A stretch of 64,000 nt of DNA from CAYQEC01 sp964416425 (GTDB lineage Bacteria > Actinomycetota > Acidimicrobiia > Spongiisociales > UBA5794): NCBI GenBank assembly GCA_964416425.1, contig CAYQEC010000004.1:1-64000 (forward strand), given 5' to 3'. Position numbers and translations under genes: made by a program. This document shows, in pieces, positions 48,069-55,631 of this stretch (position 1 is the stretch's first letter; every line of letters starts with the position of its first letter). Below the pieces are notes generated by a model. That model was not told where the DNA came from and made no database searches. It saw nothing but the letters and a program-made list of their open reading frames with translations.

Positions 48069-49652
48069 TCACCTCTTCTTGCGTTGTTCGGACTCTTGCG
48101 ATGCGGCCTCGTCCCCACTGTGGCGCCCGATCAGCGTCTGCTCGCGGATCCGCACCGAGGTGAGCTCGGGTCCACTGAGCTCACCGACGACCTGGCCGTG
48201 CCGGAAGACGAGAACACGATCGCAAACCTGTGCCAGATCCTCGGCCTCGACCGATGCAACGAGAATGCCGGTGCCCGCCTCGGCGGCATCTCGCAGATGC
48301 TTGAAGATCTGCTTCTTGGCGCCCACGTCGACACCGTGAGTCGGTTCATCGAGCAGCATCAGCCGGGGTTCGGTGGCGAACCACTTGGCGACCAGTCCCT
48401 TCTGCTGGTTGCCTCCGCTCAGAGTGCCCAGGGGCAGGCGGGGAGCAGCCGGCTCGATGCCGAAGTCGGCCATGAGCCGCTTCACGGTCTGCTCCTCCCG
48501 CCGGTGTCGCAGCACCCCACCGATGCGGAATCGATCGAGAATGGCGAGCGTCACGTTCTCGGCGACGGACGCCATGCCGACGCCACCTTCTCGCAGACGG
48601 TTGGCCGGAAGCAGCGCGAGCCCGGCTGCAATGGCGCGCCTGGGAGTCATCCGTGCGGCTTCATGGGCGAAATCCCCAATCTCGATGGTGCCGCCCGTGG
48701 CCGGTATCGAGCCGAACAGGAGGTGTGGTACGAGATCGTGACCCATTCCCAGCAGGCCGGTCAGCCCGAGGATCTCACCCCGGTGCACCGTCGTGGAAAA
48801 ATCCGCGACTACGGAGCCGGACAGATCAGTGACGGTCATCGCCACTTCCCGGCCGGGATGGTGCGGCTCGGGATAGAGCTGCTCGAGGGAGAACCCGAGA
48901 ATGCTGTCGACGAGGTCTTTTTCATCCATCTCGGCGGTGCGACGGTCGGCCACCACGACTCCGTCGCGCAGCACGGTGATGGTGTCAGTCAGATCGAGGA
49001 CCTCCTCGAGCCGATGGCTGACGAACAGCACTCCCATGCCTCGAGCGGCGACGTCACGCACCGCACCAAAGAACGTGGACACCGTGTCCCGCGGGAGCCG
49101 GGCGCTGGGTTCGTCGAGCACGAGGAGCCCACCGTGGGCTTCGAGCCCGGACATCGCACGGGCGATCGCGACGATCGCCCGCTCGACCTCGCTGAGCTCG
49201 CTCAGCGGCGTCGCCGGATCGAAGTCGAGCCCGAAGGTCTCCAGCAGCCGGCGGGCTCGCCGGGTCTCGTGGCGCCATGAGATCCGCCAGCCGCGCCGGG
49301 TCGCGTAGCGGCCCACCAACAAGTTCTCCAGAACCGATCCGGCCTGGAACAGGCCCAGGTCCTGATGGACGAAGCTCAATCCCAGGCGCTCCGGCTCGCC
49401 GGGATCGAGGGGAAGGTCGACGGATCTCCCTCGCACCTCGAGGGTGGCCCCGCGATCGGGGGCGTGGTAGCCGGAGAGGATCTTGATGAAGGTGGATTTG
49501 CCCGAACCGTTCTGTCCGACCAGGCCTCGAATCTCGCCGGGCCGGATTGTGATGGCGGCATCACGGAGGACGGTCCTGCCGCCGAACGTCTTGCTGAATC
49601 CGCTCGCTTCGACGATCGGCGGCAGGCTGTCCGTCACTACGCTCCCATCCAT
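48069..49652 (-). CDS. Sugar-type ABC transporter ATP-binding protein, two domains (RbsA-like)
   Basis: 527 aa. Domain 1: Walker A GQNGSGKST (about 46-54), LSEVERAIVAIARAMSG, Walker B LLVLDEPSARLP, VLFVSHRLEEVLDLTDTITVLRDG. Domain 2 has the CUT2-typical degenerate first motif (LTGLLGMGHDLVPHLLFG), an intact signature LSGGNQQKGLVAKWFATEPRLMLLDEPTHGVDVGAK and a late VASVEAEDL switch where SDE/H is usual. This is the classical RbsA/XylG layout, unlike the single-domain ATPase of the operon at 29 kb. A GTG at 49637 is an alternative start. Confidence 0.93.
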   Translation of the reverse strand: MDGSVVTDSLPPIVEASGFSKTFGGRTVLRDAAITIRPGEIRGLVGQNGSGKSTFIKILSGYHAPDRGATLEVRGRSVDLPLDPGEPERLGLSFVHQDLGLFQAGSVLENLLVGRYATRRGWRISWRHETRRARRLLETFGLDFDPATPLSELSEVERAIVAIARAMSGLEAHGGLLVLDEPSARLPRDTVSTFFGAVRDVAARGMGVLFVSHRLEEVLDLTDTITVLRDGVVVADRRTAEMDEKDLVDSILGFSLEQLYPEPHHPGREVAMTVTDLSGSVVADFSTTVHRGEILGLTGLLGMGHDLVPHLLFGSIPATGGTIEIGDFAHEAARMTPRRAIAAGLALLPANRLREGGVGMASVAENVTLAILDRFRIGGVLRHRREEQTVKRLMADFGIEPAAPRLPLGTLSGGNQQKGLVAKWFATEPRLMLLDEPTHGVDVGAKKQIFKHLRDAAEAGTGILVASVEAEDLAQVCDRVLVFRHGQVVGELSGPELTSVRIREQTLIGRHSGDEAASQESEQRKKR

Positions 49653-49682
49653 TTGGACGACGCTACTCGGGGGTCGCGGTCT

Positions 49683-50912
49683 CTACGACAGGCCCCAGAG
49701 CGCGCGATAGGCAGCCCTGAAGTCCGTACCTCCGTACCATTCGGATTCCGCTGCATCGAGATCGACATCGCCGATGTTGTCTGCCGAGAAGATCCGATGT
49801 GGGAGCATTTCATCCGCCACCGGTTCGAGTCCGAGCAGAACTCTGGCAGCCTGGTCGACGGTCGCCCAACCGAGCCAGTACTGCGGTCCGCCGATGTCGG
49901 CGGCAACGGTGCCGTCGGCCACGCCGGGCAATCCGGCATCCGTGCCGTTGTACGTCACGACCTTCACCTGATCGGCGACCTCCTTCTCGGCGATGGCGGC
50001 CGTCACTCCGATCGGGACCATGGAGTCGAACACCGGCACCAGGTAGAGAGGCCCGTCGCCCAGGTAGGTTTCGATTGCCGTCCCGGTGAGGCCCTGGAGA
50101 TCACCCCATTGGGCGAACGGAGCCTCGATGACACCCGTGCCACAGGTCGGGCAGAGCCGATTCATCTCGGCCTCGAATGCCGCCACCATCGCTTCGCTCA
50201 CGACCAGTCCGGGCACTGTGTAGATGACGCCGGTACCGGTTCCCTCGCTGTCGGCCACGATGAAGTCGGCCATCTGCTCGCCGCCGCACGAGTAGCAGAA
50301 GGTCACGTACCCGGATACACCGCGATCGACTTCGTCTGCCGTGGGGGCGTGAGGATCGGACGTGGTGAGCTCGATCGTCGGGATCCCGGCGGCCTTGGCA
50401 TCCGCCAAAGGAGCCGCCACCGTACCCGAATCGATGCTCTGGATGAGGATGACGTCGTAGTCTTGGGCGACGGCCTGATCAATCAGCCCGGCCGGGTCGT
50501 TGACCGCACCGTCGACTGCGGTCACCTCCATACCGAGTTCCGCCGCCGCCTCCTCGACGCCGGCGAGCCAGTTCTGCACGAAGAAGTACTCCAGCCCGTT
50601 GCCGATGGCGTAGATCCGTTTACCTTCCAGCGCGCTACCGGCGTCGATTGCAGGACCGGTGAAATTGAACACCGACGGACCGGTGAGATCGTCAACGATC
50701 GCTTGGGCCTCGGCCACGCCGGCGTCGACTCCCTCCGTCGTCGTCGTCTCCGCTGCCGTGGTGGTCGGGGCGGACGCCTCGGTCGTGGTTGTCGTTGCCG
50801 CTGCGCCCGTGGTTGTCGTTGTGCTGCCTTCGTCATCGCCGCAGGCAGCCAGGCCAACCGTCAGCACGGCCAGGATCGCTACCCACGGAATAAGTCGTCT
50901 CGAGAGCCGCAT
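49683..50912 (-). CDS. Sugar-type ABC transporter substrate-binding lipoprotein
   Basis: 409 aa, first gene of the operon. Lipoprotein signal ending VGLAACGDDEGS, then a 45-residue Thr/Ala/Glu linker with several TTTT runs. The binding-protein fold starts at about residue 75 (SALEGKRIYAIGNGLEYFFVQNWLAGVEEAAAELGMEVTAVDGAVNDPAGLIDQAVAQDYDVILIQSIDSGTVAAPLADAKAAGIPTIELTT). CSGG-like CYSCGGEQM and CPTCG cysteine pairs are unusual for the family. The ligand may be an amino sugar or muropeptide fragment, judged from operon partners. Confidence 0.9.
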   Translation of the reverse strand: MRLSRRLIPWVAILAVLTVGLAACGDDEGSTTTTTGAAATTTTTEASAPTTTAAETTTTEGVDAGVAEAQAIVDDLTGPSVFNFTGPAIDAGSALEGKRIYAIGNGLEYFFVQNWLAGVEEAAAELGMEVTAVDGAVNDPAGLIDQAVAQDYDVILIQSIDSGTVAAPLADAKAAGIPTIELTTSDPHAPTADEVDRGVSGYVTFCYSCGGEQMADFIVADSEGTGTGVIYTVPGLVVSEAMVAAFEAEMNRLCPTCGTGVIEAPFAQWGDLQGLTGTAIETYLGDGPLYLVPVFDSMVPIGVTAAIAEKEVADQVKVVTYNGTDAGLPGVADGTVAADIGGPQYWLGWATVDQAARVLLGLEPVADEMLPHRIFSADNIGDVDLDAAESEWYGGTDFRAAYRALWGLS

Positions 50913-50945
50913 ATGGGGTTCCTTCCCTTGGCGAGACCCGCTATT

Positions 50946-50961
50946 GGTATAACATTATGCC
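50946..50961. promoter_or_regulatory. Palindromic operator-like site upstream of SBP operon
   Basis: GGTATAACATTATGCC is a near-perfect palindrome (GGTATAA with TTATGCC, 6 of 7 pairs) located 34 bp upstream of the SBP start in a locally AT-rich stretch. It shares GTATAACA-TAT with the inverted repeat in the GntR/HyuB divergent promoter, supporting common control by the GntR regulator. Confidence 0.5.
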
Positions 50962-51268
50962 TGATTCACGAAGCGGACGCAACGGGACGTGAGCAGTTCC
51001 TTGCAGAACCGGCCGACACCGGAGCCGCGGCAGCCGAGCAGGACTCCACGCCTGCCAGACGGATCGAGACATGCGGTTGGTCTGCGCTGGGGAGACCCCT
51101 CTGGACACGACCTCGAGGCATCATTCCTCGGATCGCCTCCCCAGCAGAATCCCGGCCGCGGTGCTCGGCCGGTGCCGGCGCCAGCCGAACGGCCCGGCAT
51201 CGCTCAGGGCATCAGAAAGCGAGAAGAAGCCCACTCACAGCACAAGCCCTTGCTCGCGGTCGTGAAGC
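50962..51268. other. Gap without recognizable genes
   Basis: About 300 bp upstream of the SBP operon promoter. Neither strand has a convincing coding frame; only short GC-driven frames occur. A GCTCGCGGTC direct repeat lies at about 51250 and 51281. Nothing else seen. Confidence 0.5.
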
Positions 51269-51520
51269 TCAGCGACCCCGCTCGCGGTCCCTCTGGTCAC
51301 GCTTCTCGAGCCATTCCCGGTCGGACCGCTCCCGCGCCGCGTGCCGCTCGGCATCGGCCTTGTCCCGTGAGGCTTGCCGCTCCTCCCGCTCCCGCTCGTG
51401 GGCGGCCTTGCGCTCGGCTTCGTAGAGGTCGTGCTCGGCGAGGCGCTCGGCCTCGTTCCGGTCGTGCTCGGAAAGACGCTCTTCGTCCGCCTTGTCGGCC
51501 CTCGACTGCTCGCCGTCCAT
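51269..51520 (-). CDS. Small highly charged coiled-coil protein
   Basis: 83 aa composed almost wholly of Glu, Asp, Arg, Lys, Ala and His with repeating ERxAEHD/ERxAAHE units (DRNEAERLAEHDLYEAERKAAHERER). It has no hydrophobic core and would form a single charged helix or coiled coil. The ribosome site is weak (AAGGCGGGA). Codon use matches neighbours. It could be a stress or scaffold protein; no family can be named. Confidence 0.55.
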   Translation of the reverse strand: MDGEQSRADKADEERLSEHDRNEAERLAEHDLYEAERKAAHEREREERQASRDKADAERHAARERSDREWLEKRDQRDRERGR

Positions 51521-51837
51521 GAATCGGTCCCGCCTTGCTCCGGCATCTGCCCTCTACGAATGAGGCTAGCGGTCGCAGGTGCCGTACCGCTCCCGTCGGG
51601 GGGTTCAGCGCAGGTGGCCCGGGAAGCGGAACCGAGAGACCGGGAAACTTGTCGTCCCATAGTCTCCTAAGGGCGCGTAGCATGAGAGGAGCGGCTCCCG
51701 GTGAAGGGGCTTTCGGAGGAAGGAACCCCGGCCGTGAGCCGCACCGCGATCCACCCGCGGGACCCGGCGCATCGGCTGCCGTGGACTCGCCGGGGACCGC
51801 CGGGTCGTCACGATGATGGACGACCGAGGATGGACGC
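51521..51837. other. Gap without recognizable genes
   Basis: About 317 bp divergent interval between the charged-protein gene (minus) and the next small plus-strand gene. No convincing frame; several 60-90 codon frames are Arg/Gly/Pro-rich and lack ribosome sites. Promoters for both flanking genes are presumably here but no clear hexamers stand out. Confidence 0.5.
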
Positions 51838-52056
51838 ATGTACGAGAGCGATCTCTGCGACATGAGCCACAGGCAACTCGTCGCCACCCTCTCCTCCCTG
51901 CGCCTCGCGCACGAGGATGCCATCTGGGACGTGGAGGAGGCCGAGTTGATCATCGAGGTCCGCGAGGAATTGCGCCGCCGGGGGTTCTCTCCCCTCTTCC
52001 TGAACGGGCTACTCGACGGCTCGGTGGAGTACCCCCTGTCCAAGGCTGCCGGCTAG
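51838..52056 (+). CDS. Small hypothetical protein
   Basis: 72 aa from ATG 51838, with GAGGA 8 nt upstream. Helical: CDMSHRQLVATLSSLRLAHEDAIWDVEEAELIIEVREELRRRGFSPLF. It looks like a compact two-helix protein; no known motif. Confidence rests on balanced amino-acid composition and the ribosome site. Confidence 0.55.
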   Translation: MYESDLCDMSHRQLVATLSSLRLAHEDAIWDVEEAELIIEVREELRRRGFSPLFLNGLLDGSVEYPLSKAAG

Positions 52057-52089
52057 CGGGAAGGTGTGCCGCCGCTCCGCGCGCCGGAG

Positions 52090-52230
52090 CTATGACGCGG
52101 GCGGGGTGAAGCGCGTCGTGGTCACGAACCGCTTCCAGGCGGCGAAGCCACCTTCGAGGTCGGTGGCACCGGAGACGCCGAGGTCCTGCAGCCGGCGCCT
52201 CCCGCCGAGCCAACGCATTCGGCAACACTC
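52090..52230 (-). pseudogene. C-terminal remnant of a rhodanese domain
   Basis: The minus strand encodes RRRLQDLGVSGATDLEGGFAAWKRF followed by a natural stop at 52090-52092. LEGGFAAW is the standard end of single-domain rhodaneses. Upstream the frame loses homology: the catalytic CxxGxRS loop is missing, and the adjacent frame gives NALARREA, hinting at a frameshift before decay. No start codon or N-terminal half is found. Confidence 0.55.
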
Positions 52231-52276
52231 TGCGCCGCGTTCGCAGGTCACGCTCTTCACTCGCTGTCGGCTCAGG

Positions 52277-53101
52277 TCACGGTTCAAGCGTCGCCAGGGA
52301 GTAGCGAGTGCGGTCACCGCCGCGGGTGGCGAGGACCGTCCCCGTCGACTCGAGGGTCAGCAAGGTCGCCTCCAGCCGGGTGGGCGTGAGGAACGGACCG
52401 CGCCCGAGCCGGAGGCCAACCTGGTCGAGGATGGTGAAGGCGTCGGCACCGCCGGCTCGACCGAGCACATCGACGACCGCCTGCTTCACGTCCGCCGCGT
52501 CGAGCCACCCGAGCATCCGGGACGTGATCCGGCTCGTCAGGCCCGCCCAGGCGAGCATGATGCGTGGGCCGGCGAGGAGGAAAAGGACGCTGATCGGCGC
52601 CACCGCCAGAGTCTTCGGAAACGTGTCCACCTGCCAAGTGCCGAGCTCCACCGGGACGCCGGCGGCGTACACGATCGGGTAGACGGCAAACGCCAGCGCC
52701 AGGGACAGCAGCGTCACCGCCACCACGAACCCGGCGACCCCCAGCGGGAGGCGGGCCCCGAGCAGGTACGCCACCTCGGTCCAGCTGCGCCGGTCCCCGG
52801 CCCGGGCCCGCAGCCGCCGCCAGCCGAAGCCGGTCGCGTCACGGCGGGTGAACTGCCGCGGCATCGGCGCCTCCAACATCGTCGCCGCCAGGTCTCGCTC
52901 GAAGGAGGCGAGCTGGGAGCAGAGCAGGAACGTCGCCAGCAGCACCGGCAGCCCGAGGAGCGTCACCGCCAGGCCGGCGCCGAGCGACAACCCGGTGACG
53001 ACGATCGTGAACTCGAAGACCCCGAGGGGCAGCCCGAGCAGGAGGTAGGCGCCTACCCGGTAGAACCCCGGGTCGGCGTACGGCTCCAAAAGCCAGTGCA
53101 T
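52277..53101 (-). CDS. Membrane protein with sensor-type TM domain
   Basis: 274 aa from ATG 53101 (TGATG overlap with the 2TM gene). The N-terminal part, PGFYRVGAYLLLGLPLGVFEFTIVVTGLSLGAGLAVTLLGLPVLLATFLL, and the later repeat LGARLPLGVAGFVVAVTLLSLALAF match the putative Sensor domain (PF13796) found in front of actinobacterial histidine kinases. Here the kinase is absent; the C-terminal 70 residues form a small winged-helix-like unit (VKQAVVDVLGRAG...LTPTRLEATLLTLESTGTVLATRGGDRTRYSL). It is the end of a PadR operon. Confidence 0.75.
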   Translation of the reverse strand: MHWLLEPYADPGFYRVGAYLLLGLPLGVFEFTIVVTGLSLGAGLAVTLLGLPVLLATFLLCSQLASFERDLAATMLEAPMPRQFTRRDATGFGWRRLRARAGDRRSWTEVAYLLGARLPLGVAGFVVAVTLLSLALAFAVYPIVYAAGVPVELGTWQVDTFPKTLAVAPISVLFLLAGPRIMLAWAGLTSRITSRMLGWLDAADVKQAVVDVLGRAGGADAFTILDQVGLRLGRGPFLTPTRLEATLLTLESTGTVLATRGGDRTRYSLATLEP

Positions 53102-53370
53102 CACGATTCGTGCTCTCGTCGAGCCCGTTCGATCAGGATCTCGTCGGGATGGCGGACGACGAAGGCGAACACGGCGTGCGCCGCCACCACGATCCCCCAT
53201 CCGAACAGCGGGAAGATGTACCACGGGTAGGTCGCCGAGCTGAGCGCCCACACGATGATCAGGAACACCTGCGTCGTGGCGTACACGGCGAAGTGGAGCC
53301 AGAACCACTGACGCCGGGCGATCCGCCTCGCCTCCCGCTCCCGCAATGCCATCTCGCCGAAGTCATCCAT
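53101..53370 (-). CDS. 2TM-domain protein
   Basis: 89 aa. Begins with a charged helix (MALREREARRIARRQWFW) followed by two membrane segments (LHFAVYATTQVFLIIVWAL and WYIFPLFGWGIVVAAHAVFAFVV), the layout of the 2TM family (PF13239) with RRQWFWLHFAVYATTQ. It overlaps the PadR gene by 8 nt and the following gene by 1 nt, so it is translationally coupled in the PadR operon. Confidence 0.85.
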   Translation of the reverse strand: MDDFGEMALREREARRIARRQWFWLHFAVYATTQVFLIIVWALSSATYPWYIFPLFGWGIVVAAHAVFAFVVRHPDEILIERARREHES

Positions 53371-53830
53371 CGTCCTCTCCTTCAGTCAACAGCCGCTCGA
53401 TCTCGCCGGACGCCCGGTGCAGGACGTGGTCGATCCCCTCGTGGGCGTCGGGCCCGACGAGCCGCCGCCGGTGCGGCGACTCGGCGGCGAAGCGGTCGAG
53501 CAAAGGGCCGACGGCGAGCCGCTCCTCCCCCCGCTCGGCACGCTCGGTGAGCGACGCCCACCGGTTGGAGGCACCGGAGCGCGCCGCGGCGCGGCGGCCG
53601 GCATCGGTGAGGCGGTAGATCCGCGTCCCGTCCTCTTCGACGGCCTGCACGAGCCCGGCATCTTCGAGGCCGAGCAGGGCCGGGTAGATCGCACCGGGGC
53701 TCGGTTTCCAACCGCCCCCGACCCGCTCCTTCAACTCGGTCATGATCCCGTACCCGTGCAGCTCGCCGACGCCCGCCAGCACCGCGACGATCGTCTCTTT
53801 GAGTTCTCCACGGCGGAACACTCTTCCCAT
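53363..53830 (-). CDS. PadR-family transcriptional regulator
   Basis: 155 aa. Winged helix: LKETIVAVLAGVGELHGYGIMTELKERVGGGWKPSPGAIYPALLGLEDAGLVQAVEEDGTRIYRLTDAGR, the diagnostic PadR pattern HGYxI...SPGAIYPAL. The C-terminal part is a helical dimerization region. It is the first gene of a three-gene operon with small membrane proteins, and two palindromic sites lie directly before its start, so autorepression is likely. Confidence 0.94.
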   Translation of the reverse strand: MGRVFRRGELKETIVAVLAGVGELHGYGIMTELKERVGGGWKPSPGAIYPALLGLEDAGLVQAVEEDGTRIYRLTDAGRRAAARSGASNRWASLTERAERGEERLAVGPLLDRFAAESPHRRRLVGPDAHEGIDHVLHRASGEIERLLTEGEDDG

Positions 53831-53832
53831 AA

Positions 53833-53866
53833 CGTAACTTACGATACCACCAAAACGTAAGTTACG
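53833..53866. promoter_or_regulatory. Two palindromic PadR operators
   Basis: CGTAACTTACG (53833-53843) and its exact reverse complement CGTAAGTTACG (53856-53866) lie 23 bp centre to centre, starting 3 bp upstream of the PadR start codon. Each is palindromic around one base. They fit binding by two regulator dimers. Confidence 0.75.
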
Positions 53867-54009
53867 CTAGAGGCGAGTGGTGGCCCGGTCACCGAGGTGC
53901 GGGACCGGAGCCGCGGCGGCGCGACTGCCAACGAGTTCTTGGGGCGGCCGGCGCCCGATCCGCCCTCCTTGGAGCGACAGATTCGGCACCGACCAGGGGA
54001 TTCTCGCGG

Positions 54010-54083
54010 TGGGCGTTGACGGACTCGAACCGCCGACCTCTTCCTTGTAAGGGAAGCGCTCTAGCCAGCTGAGCTAAACGCCC
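54010..54083 (-). tRNA. tRNA-Val (anticodon TAC)
   Basis: Folds as a canonical tRNA on the minus strand: acceptor GGGCGTT / AACGCCC, discriminator A, D-arm GCTCAGCTGGCTAGAGC, anticodon stem CTTCC-CTTACAA-GGAAG with anticodon TAC at the loop centre, and T-arm with GGTTCGAGTCC. CCA is not encoded (ACCG follows). Reads valine GUA codons. Confidence 0.97.
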
Positions 54084-54158
54084 CAGGATCAGGCGTGCAT
54101 GGTAGTGGCGCCACCTCCCCTCCCCCGCAGCAACCGGCCCCTGCGATACTCCCCGGGC

Positions 54159-55625
54159 ATGTCCGCCCTCACCGCCCGGCTGCTCGTGTTCTTCACCTCG
54201 GCGGCGGTGCTGGTGCTGGAGATCCTGGCCGGCCGGCTGCTCGCCCCCTACCTCGGAGTACGGCTCGAGACCTTCACCGGCATCGTCGGCACCGTGCTCG
54301 CCGGCATCTCCCTCGGGAGCTGGCTGGGTGGCCGGGCTGCCGACCGCTACCGCCCCACCCTGCTGCTGGGACCGCTGCTGATCGCCGGCGGGCTGCTCGC
54401 CCTCCTGGCGCCACCCGTCGTCACCGCCCTCGGGCCCGAGTTCACCACCGCCGGGCCCCTCGAGATCGTGGTGCTCGCCGCCCTCGGGTTCTTCGCTCCG
54501 GCCGCGGTGCTCAGCGCCGTCAACCCCACCGTGGTCAAGATCCGGCTCCACTCCCTCGACACCACCGGCTCGGTGGTGGGCACGCTGTCGGCGGTGGGGA
54601 CCGCCGGGGCGATCTTCGGCACCTTCCTCACCGGGTTCCTGCTCGTCGCCACCACCCCAAGCCGCTGGGTCGTGATCGGGCTCGGCGCCGTGCTCGTCGC
54701 CACCGGGATCGCCTTCACGTTGCGCTACCTGCGCCCGGTCCACGGTGGCACCATGGCGACCGTCGTCGCCCTGGTGGTCGCCGCCGGGCTCCTCACCGGC
54801 TTCGCCACCGGTCCCTGCGACGTCGAGACCGCCTACTCCTGCGTCCGGGTCCAGCTCGACCCGGCCCGCCCCAGCGGCCGCACCCTATGGCTCGACACGC
54901 TGCGCAACTCCTACGTGGACCTGGCCGACCCCACCTACCTGGAGTTCCGCTACGCCCGCATCATGGCCGACGTCATCGCGGCGGCCGCCCCCGCCGGTCC
55001 CCTCGAGGTGCTCTCGATCGGCGGCGGCGGGTTCACCCTCCCCCGCTACCTCGCCGCGGTCCGTCCCGGGACTCGCAACGTCGTCCTCGAGCTCGACCCG
55101 GGCGTGGTGGAGGTGGCGGAACGCGAGCTCGGCCTCGTCACCGGCGAGGACATGGTCACCGTCACCGGCGACGCCCGCCTCACCCTCCGCACCACCGCGC
55201 CGGGCTCCTTCGACCTCGTCATCGGCGACGCCTTCAGCGGACCGGCGGTGCCGTGGCACCTCACCACGAAGGAGTTCCTCACCGAGGTGGAGGACCGTCT
55301 CGACGAGGGCGGGCTCGTGGTGCTCAACCTCATCGACTACCCGCCGCTCGGATTCGCCCGAGCCGAGACCGCCACCTTCGCCGCGGTGTTCGACACGGTG
55401 CTGGTGATCGCACCCCCCGACTTCCTCGCCGGGGAGGCCGGCGGCAACTTCGTGCTGGTCGGCACCGACGGTGCTCTCGACGACGCCGCGGTCACCGAGA
55501 GGATCCGGAGCCGGGGTGGCGCGGAGGTGGTGCTGTCCGGCGCCGAGATCGACGGTTTCGTTGCCGGCGCCCGGGTGCTGCGAGACGACTTCGCCCCGGT
55601 CGATCAGCTCATCTCACGTCCCTGA
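54159..55625 (+). CDS. Membrane-fused spermidine synthase-like protein
   Basis: 488 aa from ATG 54159, with GATACT 8 nt upstream (leaderless pattern). Residues 1-225: seven to eight membrane segments (LVFFTSAAVLVLEILAGRLLAPYLGV, GISLGSWLGGRAADRYRP, SAVNPTVVKIRL). Residues about 250-488: methyltransferase-like fold of the spermine/spermidine synthase family (LEVLSIGGGGFTLPRYLAA, VVLELDPGVVEVAERELGL, FDLVIGDAFSGPAVPWHLTTKEFLTEVEDRL). These fused proteins are common in bacteria; true aminopropyl transfer has not been shown for most. No polyamine genes nearby. Confidence 0.87.
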   Translation: MSALTARLLVFFTSAAVLVLEILAGRLLAPYLGVRLETFTGIVGTVLAGISLGSWLGGRAADRYRPTLLLGPLLIAGGLLALLAPPVVTALGPEFTTAGPLEIVVLAALGFFAPAAVLSAVNPTVVKIRLHSLDTTGSVVGTLSAVGTAGAIFGTFLTGFLLVATTPSRWVVIGLGAVLVATGIAFTLRYLRPVHGGTMATVVALVVAAGLLTGFATGPCDVETAYSCVRVQLDPARPSGRTLWLDTLRNSYVDLADPTYLEFRYARIMADVIAAAAPAGPLEVLSIGGGGFTLPRYLAAVRPGTRNVVLELDPGVVEVAERELGLVTGEDMVTVTGDARLTLRTTAPGSFDLVIGDAFSGPAVPWHLTTKEFLTEVEDRLDEGGLVVLNLIDYPPLGFARAETATFAAVFDTVLVIAPPDFLAGEAGGNFVLVGTDGALDDAAVTERIRSRGGAEVVLSGAEIDGFVAGARVLRDDFAPVDQLISRP

Positions 55626-55631
55626 GGGAGA

